This document shows positions 11,701-22,615 of a stretch of DNA of 64,000 nt, piece after piece. The notes under the pieces are model-generated. The model worked only from the letters and a program-made list of their open reading frames with translations, searched no databases and was not told the DNA's origin. A program made the position numbers and the translations under genes. The stretch covers positions 29,512,580-29,576,579 of the forward strand of contig CM051510.1 of the NCBI GenBank assembly GCA_028015205.1, read 5' to 3'. How positions within the stretch are numbered: position 1 is the first letter of the stretch; each line of letters begins with the position of its first letter. This stretch comes from Mytilisepta virgata (Eukaryota > Mollusca > Bivalvia > Mytilida > Mytilidae).

Positions 11701-14133
11701 ATTTCAGATTGGTTGATTGATTTAGTACTTCTGTATCACCGATAGTTAAACATATTTTGCCTCGGTCGTAGGACTTCATCTACTGTTTCCGGATGTTCTA
11801 TTCTTGGATTGTGACTACTAGCGGCGGTTCGCTTAATGCCGCTATTAGAGTGTTAAAATTGGTTATAATGTAGCATAGTCGAATTGTGCTCTTTTAAAAT
11901 ATGCATGGTTAAAACTAGCTAAGACTCTCATAACTATTGGTCGGATACTGTCGCTCTTTTAAAAGAAATGGTCAAACACACCCATAAAGGATTTAATAGT
12001 ATCTCGTCATGGAGTGCAATAGAAATCAGTTATATTCGATCCAGACCAGTATATTGTTTCCTTATACCTCAGTATGTTTTTTCTATATAAAAATCAAGAC
12101 AATACTTCTACTTTTTTGTCTATTTCTAACCCTAAAACTATTTACCGGTCAATAGTTTCCATTACTATTGACCGGTCAAAAGTACTGGAAACTATTGACC
12201 GGTAAATTGTCTTTCGGTATAATTTAAGACTTATTGGCTACATATTCAGGGAATAGTTACGTGTAGTTAATGATCCCATCCATACCAACTATTGCCCTCT
12301 GCTACAATTCCCCTCATACATATTCAATACGCATATACTGTCATACGGAATATTGTTGTAGGTATTGTCGATAGTGCCGACTGTTCCACAAATTCAGCTA
12401 TAGCGTCAGATATTGCCAATTGTAACAATGATTTCAGGCTCAACTGGGCTGCAGCTCTGACGGATGATCCAAACTCAGTAACGTCAGCATACTGCCAGTA
12501 GGTATATGTATATATTATCAGGTTTTCTGCAAACGTATATCGTAAAATATCAGCCGCGAGATACAATGTGAAGCTTTTTCGGCGAATGAGCGTAGCGAAC
12601 TAGCTAAAAAGCTTCATATTGTGCCGAGCGGCTTATATTTAACAATATTTATTTGAAGAAAACTTGATGATAAATTTATCATATTGTTAACTAACAATCT
12701 TAATGGAATTTCTTACTTTTCAATGGCCATCCGCCTATAACGGAATATTTTCCTGATATATTGGGGAAATGTTATGTCAAACATTATGACGTCGCTGATA
12801 TATTCGGGTCAACGTTGGGTCAAACATAATGGCGTCGCTGATGTATTGGGGTCAGCTCATATTAGGGACGGATCAACTCTTTACGACGTCACAGTGCCGA
12901 AATACGGGAAATTCTGAAGGCCTCAGCAGATCGGTATGGGAAAATAGGATAATGTACAGTATCACTGTCGTCATTATGATTCGTTTGGAAGTATTTGATT
13001 ATTTATACGGTATTGTGCCATTTTAATAAATATTTAAAGTATAACTAATCTTGAAATGCGAATACCTAAGATTCTACAACGAGTTACCGAACGACACATT
13101 AATTCAAGAGTGCGCGTAGCGCACGAGTAAATTATTTTAGTTATTTTCGGTCACGAGTTGTAGATCTTTGGTATTCGAATTTCGAGATTAGTTATTCTGT
13201 TTATTACATTGAAATATTCCATGTATTCAGAAATTTTAAAGAGAAAATACAAAGGATTATGTTTTTATATGACGACGCATCAATCATTCTATAGCAACGT
13301 CGTTGGCGACGGCTATTGCTACGTCACTTCCTAGACTGAAATATGACTTTCGATTTCACTGGGTGTATTATCGGATTTGATTTCTCTCGGAAATTCCGGT
13401 ATTTCACCACACTCAATGTAATAATCAATAATATCAATTTTGATGCACAAGCATATTTCGTTGAGTTTCTCAGCTTTGGTGAACGCCTAATATACTCAAA
13501 GCCGCAACAATTATCCTGGATGATACAAAACAGATCAATTCCCAAAATTAACAAACGTATAAACCTTAAACAATCTAAGGATAGAGGTACACACGATGGA
13601 GCTATCCTTAGTTTCCACAAAATTTGACAGTTATATAACAGTGCCAATAAAAAGTCCATAGTCCTTGGACAATTTGTGAAAAAAATCTTCCATACATTTA
13701 TAGTTGCAGAGAGTAATTGGGTGCATCTAACGTTAAATTTTCTGTTAGTTAATATTATATAATTATAACTTTACATAAAAAAATAAGTTCTAATGGTTAA
13801 TTTGGAGATAAGATGTTTTCTTCATGACACTTTACATCGTGTGAGTGTTTTGTCATAACAATTTTGATAATCTATTTTTTCTAATGTGTTGAGTCATTGT
13901 TTTGATTACACATTAAAGAAATGTTTACAGTTACCTTTCTTTTTAGAGTGATAAATGTTTGGACAACCTGCAAAGCCACTCATATGGTTTTTATCTGTCC
14001 CACGGCTGCCACGGCTCTTAATATTTGGGACCAAGCACAGGAAAATGCCTTTTGTCCGAATGATGCTACGACTAACAATGTTACAGGATTCCTGCTGGTG
14101 TTCCTACTCGCCTTCTATGTCGAGTGGTTTTGA
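8761..14133 (+). CDS. Secreted/anchored protein with duplicated six-cysteine domain, 4 exons
   Basis: Four exons join in one frame: 8761-8954, 9928-10070, 12362-12497 and 13947-14133 (660 nt, 219 aa). Donors are AG/GTAACT, TG/GTATGA and CA/GTAGGT; acceptors are TTCCAG, TTGTAG and TTTTAG; phases 2, 1, 2 match at every junction. The start is the ATG giving MVCKRHCCFAALVILV, a signal peptide; the in-frame TTG upstream is not needed. Two domains follow, each with six cysteines. Domain 1 (exons 1-2) has C-x5-C at its start; domain 2 lies in exons 3-4. In both, a phase-2 intron lies immediately after the third cysteine (FLC/RS and YC/QV), so the domain was duplicated with its exon pair. The C-terminus (NVTGFLLVFLLAFYVEWF) is a short hydrophobic tail, suited to a GPI signal or a membrane anchor. 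I do not recognise the family and assign no function. Confidence 0.7.
11270..11530. repeat. Two-copy diverged repeat in intron 2
   Basis: The motifs 'tggaaccagtct', 'gaatgtttgtgaa' and 'atctgatttc' recur about 110-120 bp apart. The repeat is intronic and non-coding. Confidence 0.45.
12140..12207. repeat. Palindrome, ATTTACCGGTCAATAGTTTCC arms
   Basis: A 21-bp arm at 12140-12160 is perfectly inverted at 12187-12207. The 26-bp loop itself contains a third copy of the ATTGACCGGTCAA core. Intronic fold-back. Confidence 0.7.
12560..12635. repeat. Short fold-back
   Basis: Arms 'acaatgtgaagcttttt' and 'aaaaagcttcatattgt' flank a short loop containing 'gaatgagcgtagcgaac'. It is intronic. Confidence 0.55.
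12770..12890 (+). repeat. ~55-bp tandem duplication
   Basis: 'gtcaaacat(t/a)atg(a/g)cgtcgctgat(a/g)tatt(c/g)gggtca' occurs twice in succession. It is intronic, between exons 3 and 4. Confidence 0.55.
13041..13196. repeat. Fold-back MITE, ~156 bp
   Basis: The left arm ATAACTAATCTTGAAATGCG pairs with 'ttcgagattagttat' at the right end, and inner 'attctacaacgag' pairs with 'gagttgtagat'. The hairpin tip carries GCGCGTAGCGC. It is intronic. Confidence 0.65.
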
Positions 14134-16403
14134 AATAGGAACTGACAAGAGTTAGGAAATCTGGTCCTCAAATCATCAATTTACGTAAATTTATAGAATG
14201 CAGCCATACAATTTAGCTCATCGTTAGAGATACGTGTATGCATGAGTTATTATTAGAATGCCAAATAACCGTTAGATCATTGTTTAATCGTTTGATATTA
14301 AATATATCTAGTTTTTGGGTTTTGTCTGAAATCACAAAAAGTATTCATGTAAAAATACGTTTAAGTATATTATACATATTTAATAAAACTTAGGCTGATT
14401 TTTTAAAATCGGAAACTGCGAAAAGAAATTTGTTCATAGAAAACTTCTTATTATATTGTAAAACATTATTAAAAAAACCAACATTAGTAAGTTATCTCCC
14501 CTAATCAAGCTACAGTTGTCTCCTTTAACCAAGCTGTTGAAATGGAGGCTATTTCATTATCTGCCCTAGTTAAATTGGTCACGGGAGCTAAATGACAGAT
14601 GTCGCTCATTTACAACACGTCGCCTTTATCATCGGTAGTTAGAATAAAGGAGTAGAGTCGCTTTCCCCTTTTGACAGAGAAAGGCACCCAGAAACAAAAC
14701 CGTTCAACAGTCAGTTGAAAAGAGATACAGCCAAAAATTGGTTCTGGGTGTCCTTTAAATTGAAAAACTATCTTACAGATATTAATTTGGCAAATGTGTA
14801 TTAAAACTGACTTCCAAAGCGATGTTAAGATTTTCGTTAACCTTTCCCTTGGTTATTGTTAGCAAATCTTAAGAGACCGCATATCAGACTAAGCCACCAG
14901 AGATTTTGAAAGGTTTATGGCGACTTTTTGAAAAAGGCCATAGAAATAAAATGAATACAGGGGAAAATAATAAAAAAATAACAATCCTCTGATACTAATA
15001 TTAGATATAGTAAATTTATACTATGCTGTATACGACACATTTCAAGGAGTTACCTCTCATCAGCAGCATTAAAACCGAAACATTTGGAAGACCAAAAACC
15101 AAACTTATTTTAAACAAGAAGTACTCATAACCAAAAATACCGAAATAGGAAGCCAAATTTCTGCTAAGGAGTTCTACCATGTGCAATACAAGGAATGAAC
15201 CATTAGTATTTCTATTACTTTTGAATTTTGCTAAATACTAATAATTTCTGTAAGAAATCAATGAATAAACCCTCGGGACGTAGGATCCACCATGCAGAGG
15301 CATCGTCCCAGGAGTTTCAAAATAACAATCCAACAAGGAAAATAATCCTGCTTCTTTGTAAATTGAGTTTGTATAATGATTATATAATCATTTTATAATA
15401 AATATAGACCTATTTTAGTTTCTTTTCATTGTTTGACATGTAAAAAAATATAGAAGAATACAAAAATAAAACAACATAATAATTCAAAACATTATTTTTA
15501 ACATAAAAGTACAGTTGTCATCAAAATCCTCAGAATAAACAAGAATTTACCATTTTATTCTTTTTTTGTTTTTGTTTCATTATTCGAGGTTTCCGGAACA
15601 TGATAGATAAGTTGGTAAGTATGGTTTATTTCGGATGAAAAATACTTGAAAAGTACAAATTTGCAAGTAATATCGTTTCCAAGTTGAAAAATACATCTTT
15701 GTTTATTTGTGGGCGTCTGTAGAATTATCGTGTTTACGAAATTTGCCGACAGTTACGAGTTTTTAGAGAAAATCCGGGATATTTGAAATCCTCACGTGGC
15801 CATTGATCCGGATACTTTAAATTTCCTTGATGAAATATTTGGCATGCCAGATAATCTTTGTTAGGAGTCGGACCAGCAAATCCTTGCCCATCCTTGAAAC
15901 ATTAATTCACTACGAGGTTTATTACAAGGAATTTTTGTTTGGATTTTTAAGTTTTTGATCGTTTTGGATTCTGTTTTTGTTCTGTTTGTTATTTAAAGAA
16001 GAGGAACCGATAAACATACCTTAATACCATGGATTCTGGATTCCGCATTCTCTTTCAAAAGTTTAGTTCCGTGTACGACTTTTTTTTATTTTTCTTGTTA
16101 TCCGTTTTCAATGATTTTACGTTGTCCATGATTTTCATTTATTTATGTATTTTTTTTTTATAACTTTGTTTGTGGCGTGTTTCCATTGTGTATTTGTTCT
16201 CTTCATGGATTATCTAAATGTTGTCTTTTTATTTCTGTTTATGGTTATTGATTAGACCAGTTTGGATTGTTGTGTTTACAGACAGAGATCGTATTAGAAT
16301 AGTTAGAAAGATTTAAGCGATGTGGCTTCTGGTAGACATAATGTCATTTATATCAACAATCTTGTCGACAAAATTTGCGTTACATATATCTACATTCCTG
16401 CCA
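14134..16403. other. Non-coding DNA downstream of the six-cysteine gene
   Basis: No gene recognised. The stretch around 15.9-16.26 kb is T-rich ('ttctgtttttgttctgtttg') and resembles retroelement 3' tails, but I could not bound it. Confidence 0.4.
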
Positions 16404-17123
16404 TTTAATCTTTACAATTGTAATACATGAGCCCCTTTCCATATACTTTATTATAGTAATAAAGGTTATTTTGAAGGAATTTATCAATGTGTAAACTCAG
16501 GCGATTCACTCACAAACTAAATAAATTCCGAAGGACTTTATGCAAAGTTTGTGAGTGATAAGCCCGAGTTTACACATTAATAAATTTGGAAAAATAACCT
16601 TTATTACTTATAATTCCAAAAATGCAGACATATGACGTTTTCCATTTGAAATTAACATTTTCATCATGCACTCATGATATTGCATGCGTACGTATTCATA
16701 CGTACGACGTCATGAAAGAAATTTATCAGGTTATAAACTTTTTACTGGAATTTGCTGTTAGCCAATGAAATTACTGCATTTGATGTTTTGAAAACAACAT
16801 TGGAATTATATCAGTATGAACCCAGATTTTGTCATTTACGGATAATTATACGACAACAGCTGTAGCTGAAAATACACCGCTCTGATAACTATTCATAAAT
16901 CCAATGGCGATGACTTGGCCATTATTGTCGACCAAAAATTCACCACTATCAGAAACGGCTCAACTAGAGATTAAATATAGTCCCTCTTTATCGCACTTAA
17001 ACTTTCCGCGGGTCTGAAACGAACCACTGTTACTTATTCCATAATGTCTTCGGATGTCATAGAATTTCATGATATGTCCTTTTGGTTTGACTCTCGCAAA
17101 TGTTATACATACTAATAGGGCTA
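16404..17123 (-). pseudogene. C1q-domain pseudogene, split by a fold-back element
   Basis: A minus-strand C1q exon begins after an acceptor (TTTTAAG) at 17123 in the same phase as the other C1q exons here (two bases complete the first codon, then A-L-L-V-C). It reads through KPKGHI, GKFKC and GLYLIS and closely matches the intact exon at 18604-18989. Two in-frame stops kill it: TGA where the intact copy has TGG (the SVW position), and TAA just before LSVND. After about 16800 homology stops; the C-terminal strand (S-C-I-T-I-V-K-I) resumes only at 16404-16437. The roughly 360 bp in between is inserted DNA containing the fold-back at 16454-16610. Clearly non-functional. Confidence 0.8.
16454..16610. 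repeat. Fold-back element inside the C1q pseudogene
   Basis: Left arm 'taataaaggttatttt...atgtgtaaactc' is inverted as 'gagtttacacat...aaaataacctttatta', about 157 bp overall. A central pair 'actcacaaact'/'agtttgtgagt' extends the stem. Its position inside a C1q exon marks it as an insertion. Confidence 0.75.
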
Positions 17124-18216
17124 CTTAAAATATTAAGTATATTTGTAAATCTGTTCAACGTAGCTACACGTGTATGTATAACGTATTAACACAGGACAAC
17201 TCTAGTGTTTGTTGTGTTAGTATTAACGTATAAACACATAGTACATATAGTATGAATTTACTGACTCCCTGTGTATTTTGATTGTTCTTATGCCTTTTAT
17301 TTGTTTGGTGAACATGCTGGTATCCATTATTTAGTACGTGACTGTTGGTCTTTATATAGTAGAACATAACATAAAGGATATGGAGTCATTCATAATTGTC
17401 AACATATTTCACAAGTTTACAAAGACCACACTTTTTGGAAACGCCACATTCCCATAGAAAGTGTACATCAACTTTTTATGCCCCGCCTGAACATATAGTT
17501 CTTCGGTCTTTTTTCTCATTTCTGACTGCCATAACACTGTAAAAATCTAAAGCGTTCATTGGGAGAAGCAAAGAACTAAAATGAAAGCGTGCTGTTTTTT
17601 GCTTAAACTTTTGGGTATTTTGTCAAGAATAAATCCATCATATCCTCTTTTTCATATGAATCATTAAATGCTAATTGGAGTTAAAATTTCCGACCTTATT
17701 TTAAGCTATCGGAAACGACATCTATTCCCGAAATCCCAACATGTTGTTTCCGTAGTGTTTCGAATACCACAACACTTATAAAACTATATGTTTTAATGTG
17801 AACTTTACCCAAATCGGTCCGTTTTCTACGATTTATACCCGGAGAAGGATTTAGTCATATTAAATGTGAATTGTTTTTTTTTATTGGGATAAGTCATCAA
17901 AATAGTTCATTCTAGCTTATTTTAAGAATAAGATTGCTGCGTCATCTGGTGAGAACATGACATCATAAACACTCTGAACCAGAACACAATACACCATTTC
18001 ATTGTAAATGAAGACAAGGGTACCAGGAGATGATATTATGTTGCTAGACGAAAATCGAGTGTTTTTATTTTTTGAATATTTTTTTGTAGTGTGTTTGTTC
18101 TCGTCCTTGATTTTTAGTTGTTTTTTCGTTTCAGGGTAATTGATTGGTCCAATTTGTATTATTTCTACAAACACAAAGATTAAGAAAAAAATGTGTGAGT
18201 CTTCCAAGGAAGACAT
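17124..18216. other. Non-coding spacer between C1q copies
   Basis: No exon recognised on the minus strand that could serve the pseudogene upstream. Small ORFs only. Confidence 0.4.
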
Positions 18217-18500
18217 GTGTCGCCTGCATACAGGAAAAGCTACATTTAAACCAATCACCCCCATCCCCCCCTCTTTTTCAAAAATGTCAATTTGTACAAA
18301 AAAAAATTAAAATTTTCTAAAAATGAAATATATATGCAAACCTTTGCATTAAGATTTATGTATAGAGAAAGTTTCATCAAATTCCTTTGAGCGGTTTACC
18401 AGTAGTTGAGGATAGAAGAAAAGTGTGACGACGCAAGACGCAAGACGACAGATAGTGATCCCTATGTGTCGACCATGCCTTCCGCAGGCGACACAACTAA
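18217..18500 (+). mobile_element. Helitron-like short element (hairpin + CTAA end)
   Basis: It starts GTGTCGCCTGC (18217-18227), and the complement GCAGGCGACAC lies at 18484-18494. The 3' end folds as a hairpin (TGTGTCG ... CGACACA) and is followed by AACTAA, giving CTAA at 18497-18500. A short GACGACGCAAGACGCAAGACG tract sits inside. Non-autonomous; the Helitron assignment rests on the end structure only. Confidence 0.5.
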
Positions 18501-18603
18501 GTGGTTTCAAAACAGGCATACTTATTTTATTTAATTACATCAATTATAAAAGAACGGTGATAGTCTTGTCAACAAACCATGTGTTGAAATATCTGCATTC
18601 CAA

Positions 18604-18989
18604 TCAATTTATCTTTACAATTGTAATACATGATCTCCTATCAGAATACACATAAAACTGACTAGTAGTCTGAAGCCAGACTGTGTCATTTACTGATAGC
18701 TGTACAGCAACAACAGCTGTGCCTGAAATTGCATGGCCATCATAACCACTTATATATCCATTGGCGACGGCTTGACCATTATAGTAGATTATAAATTCAC
18801 TGTCATGATTGTAAGACATGACCCATACAGAAACTAAATACAGACCACCAGTATGGCATGTAAACTTTCCACTGGTTTTAAACGGCGACATGTCGCTTAT
18901 TCCATATTGTGTTCGGATGTCATCAAATTTCAAGATATGGCCCTTTGGTTTTGTTCCAGAGTCGGAATTCACACATGCTGTTAGTGCCA
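18604..18989 (-). CDS. C1q-domain exon (3' exon of a C1qDC gene)
   Basis: The exon opens after the acceptor CATTTTTAG. It has two bases to complete a codon, then ALTAC, and runs 127 residues to a TGA. The C1q fold is recognisable: KPKGHILKFD, then GKFTCHTGGLYLVSVWV (the conserved G-x-F-x-C ... G-L-Y core), NGQAVANGY, a G-T-A-V-V-x-V-x-L strand, D-T-V-W-L and a terminal S-C-I-T-I-V-K-I. C1q-domain proteins of this kind are secreted and often act as lectin-like recognition molecules in molluscan immunity. No signal peptide lies in this exon, so an upstream exon must exist at higher coordinates; I could not identify it. It is the intact sister of the pseudogene at 16.4-17.1 kb. Confidence 0.8.
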
Positions 18990-19869
18990 CTAAAAATGGC
19001 CGCGTCCGTTCACCTAAGTTAATTGTCGATAAATGGTTAATAAAAGAAGAATAATTAATTAAAATTACAAACTTGTCTCATTTTAATAGGTTTGATATCC
19101 TATTGAATTCAACTTACCGCACAAATTACGTTCGATTACATTGACCTGGTCTTTGGAAAAAAGGAGGAACACAAATCTAGTTTCTATGTAAAGTACAATG
19201 TGAGTACATATCTTTGAAATTCTCCACTAGGTACAAGTACGTAGCTACTAGATAGAGCATAATATGGGCAACATCATTTTACGTAGGACAGCATCAAATC
19301 GTGGAATTTTTTCTTCACCAAGGTCTTCAGCAAATTTCAGTAAAATTGTCAGAATGCAATAGAAATTACCTTTCTGAAAAAACACCACACAAGATGTAAA
19401 AGGGTGGGGGGGTGTATGTGCGTTGTAGGCCCCTCCTAATTACTGTTATATACTAGTATTTACTATGAAATAATTTGTTTATTTGAAACTTTTTTTTAAT
19501 TTTTTTTTTTATATTTAGCATTATTTTCGGATTCCATTTTCTGCTTGTGTTGTGTATTGATCATTGACCACTGGGTGTATTCAGTTTATTTGAATCTTCA
19601 ACCCTACAGGACGGTAACTCAGACACGCATATGACATTTAGGAGTAAGAGAAAAAATTGCTCGTCGTGGAGTCCGAATAGTGTGTCTAGGTGGATGCCTT
19701 GGGGAAAATTAAAATGCGCTGGTATATGTCCAGTCTGGTACACATCATGGTCAACATTAATTTCTCATCATCATGTTCTCTATCTGTACGTGTAATAATA
19801 TTGCCACTGAACGTTAACCAACAAATCAATCAATCAATAAACTCCCAGTTGTGTACATATGGATTCTTC
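18990..19869. other. Upstream flank of the C1q exon
   Basis: It should contain the 5' exon(s) of the C1q gene if they are near, but no signal-peptide or coiled-coil exon is evident on the minus strand. Confidence 0.35.
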
Positions 19870-20235
19870 TTCAGGTATGAGTGAGTTATGGAACTTCTCT
19901 ACCCGAGATAGTTAATTTTTTTATTTTAACACGCGAGCTTTAGAGAGTTTGTTAAAATCTAAAATTTAAGTATCGAGGGAGGAGAAATTCTATAACTCAT
20001 TAGTAAATTGAAGGAGAGTCTGTTTCTCTTATGATTTGCAACTAAAACCTTAAGAAAATGCCGTTGCTATGAATTTTGTCTGCATGAACGTCATTTCGAA
20101 ACTTCTCTAGTTGATCTTTCTAATAAAATTAAAAAAAAAAAACGGCGGATATTCCCACGCAGAAAAGTGGTTACAAATATTATGTATTTTTATCCAACCG
20201 ATTAAATAAGTCGGATCAACTGAGAAACGTAGACG
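19870..20235 (-). repeat. Dispersed repeat family A, copy 2 (inverted)
   Basis: Reverse-orientation relative of 8281-8655: a fold-back with 'gagtgagttatggaa' and 'ctataactcat' arms, then 'aaattgaaggagagtctgttt' and finally 'tttttatccaaccgatt'. More diverged than the other two copies. Confidence 0.6.
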
Positions 20236-20339
20236 ACATATGCAGGCGATGCTGGTATATTGCTACTAAAGAAGGGAAAGTTAACAGTAGGAAAATCGAA
20301 GTCATCACGTTTGTCATAAAGTCCCTCATTTTCTATTTC

Positions 20340-20880
20340 AGGAAACAAAATCATTTTTGGGAACTATTTTACTTTTTTTGAAAGGGGGTTACCATTTTGT
20401 ATCCCCAACTCCTCCTTAATCACTTATCATAATTTAATGAAACTTTCTCAGACTCTTAAACATATAATGCCATTGTGGACCTTCTATTTTGTTTATTGGA
20501 CAAAATAATTTTTGGGGTTTCTTTTTCCAAAACATGGATTTCTTCCGTCCGACTACCTTTTTTTGTATTCGCAACTCCTCCTTAACCACATCGTAATTTA
20601 ATGAAACTGTCTCAGACTTTTAACTATATAATGCCATTGTGCACCTCCTAATTTGTTTGTGGCCAAAAATATCAAAAATAACTGTGGGGAACTGTTTTAT
20701 TTTTGGAAGGGAGGAGGGTACCCAATATGTATCCGTAACTCCTCCTTAACTACTTATAATAATTTACGGAACGTTTCTCAGTTTCTCAACCATATAATGC
20801 CATTGTGCACCTCCTATTTCTCCTATTTTGCTTATTGGTCAAAATTATTTTTGGGGTTTTGACGTTGTAAGCGGAGGGGT
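20340..20880 (+). repeat. ~165-bp tandem repeat, three units
   Basis: 'aactcctccttaa' and 'atataatgccattgtg' recur three times with about 165-bp spacing. Each is followed by 'attggncaaaat(a/t)attttt(g)gggtt'. Diverged, non-coding. Confidence 0.65.
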
Positions 20881-21566
20881 CTCATTTTGTGAGCTTTAAT
20901 CACAGTACCTATAGTTACATCTGGTAAACTTTGTTATCTTTGTTCGTATAGTCTTTGACCTGATACCTATTTGGAAATAATGGATGGATATTGCATGTGG
21001 AGGAGGATTTAGGCCCTTCCGTTCAGCTGAAAATGAACCGCCTCGGTGTTCCCGTGGTAGTGTACTCGCTTGATCGAGTGCGGAAAGTAGTCAAGGACTA
21101 AATTGGTGTCCGGATGTAATCTTTGTCCTTGTTTGGTAACATTCTTCCTCGGACAGTTACCTTGTCATCTAGCACTCAAAAATATATGATTATTTTAAAT
21201 TTTGATATTTTTTGTCGTCCTTATCGACAAATTACTCCATCAATTTCACTCACTAATGAATTCTTGACCCGGAGTCAGTCGGGGAAATCGTGTCATTGAA
21301 CATTTATGTTTTTTAAAGTTTTTTATGGCACAAAATTTACGAATAATACACCCTGTTTTTGTTTCACATGTTTAATCTTATAAAGAAAGTTAAGGTTGAA
21401 ATTTTAAAAAAAGCACATTTTCAAGGATATAATAAAATTACCCATTCTAACATAATATTCTATACAACTTTTTCATTTTTCCATTAAACAGGCCTATGTA
21501 AGTTTTTTTTTATATTTGATGAGCACGCTTGTGACAAAACAAGTCGATCAAGGAACGTCGGAACTG

Positions 21567-22615
21567 TCAGCTGAGAAAAATATACACCCAGATATTCATA
21601 AAATATGATAAGAAAATTGTTACATTGCAGAACGATCTTCCGTCAGTATCATTAGCCAACCATTGGAGGAAGTAAATGTCTGTGTCAGGAATCAAAATGT
21701 TGACACATAGGCTCAACGTGAACGGTAACTCTCCAATAATGAAAACGACCATCAATAACGATATCATAATAGTTGTCTTGTTCATCTTCTTCTGTTCTGC
21801 TTCATTGGTTGCAACCATCTTCTTCCTGGTAACCACAATGTATGTACAATAGGACATGGAAATAGTTATGAGAACCATTGGAGAGAATTGGAACATGAAA
21901 AAGTAAAACGAGTAGAAAAAACGCCAGAAATCATAGCCCCTTTCTATGTCAACTATGTATACGAAATTGTAACAAAAAATCTTTTGTACATTATCAACAG
22001 TCTCAAATTTTCCGCTGACGTCCATGGTAAAAAACGTTACAGTGTAAAAAAAACTGTTGCAATGATGAAGAAAATTGCACAGAATATAAAGGAAACTAAC
22101 CCCTTACAAAAACGTGGTGCCTTATAAGGAAAAGCACATACGAAGAATCTCTGAACTGCGACAAATGTTGTAATTACAATAGAAAATGTATGAGCAATGG
22201 AGCCAATCTGGTCGGCAACTTCATAAAGGTGACATGCAACAGCTGGATTTTTTGTTTTCCCGGCAAATGACAGAAATACCCCACAAATAGCTCCTGTAGT
22301 GTCCATAAGAGCCAATACAGACAGGAGAACAGTTATATGTGTTCGGTTGTCTTTATGTAACCATATACGACAGACAACAATATTAGATAACAGAGACAGT
22401 AGAGTTATAGTTGTTGTTGTTACTTTATACCACCAGGGGGTATCACGCAGAGGGGATAATACAATATTAGCCCTGTTGTTCAATAACAAATCGGTTGTGT
22501 TGTGTGGTAATATATCCGTTGTTTTGTTCAGTACTATATCTGTAATATTGTTCAACAGTAGGTCTGTGGTGTTGTTCAGTAATATATCTGTCGTTTTGTT
22601 CAATACTGCGTCCAT
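21567..22615 (-). CDS. Class A GPCR, peptide-receptor-like, with 1-nt frameshift
   Basis: Two overlapping reading frames together make one seven-helix receptor of about 349 aa. Frame 1 (22615-22037) has a roughly 55-aa extracellular N-terminus, TM1 (~62-84), TM2 (~92-114), TM3 with conserved Cys128, the DRY-position variant Q-R-F followed by the FPYKA loop, and TM4. Frame 2 (down to 21567) has TM5, a short basic third loop, TM6 with G-E-L-P in place of the usual W-x-P, and TM7. It ends N-x-W-V-Y-I-F-L-S with no cytoplasmic tail. The frames switch at an 8-T run near 22045-22055 at the TM4/loop boundary; one extra T would restore continuity, so this is either a sequencing slip or a young pseudogene. 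The FMRFamide/sex-peptide-receptor-like group is the closest fit I recognise. The N-terminus is made of octapeptide repeats with N-glycosylation sequons. Confidence 0.75.

Noticed and set aside
13324..13659. Overlapping 94- and 111-codon ORFs on both strands
   Set aside because: They lie in intron 3 of the six-cysteine gene, have no recognisable domain, and share sequence with non-coding DNA at about 10.85 kb.
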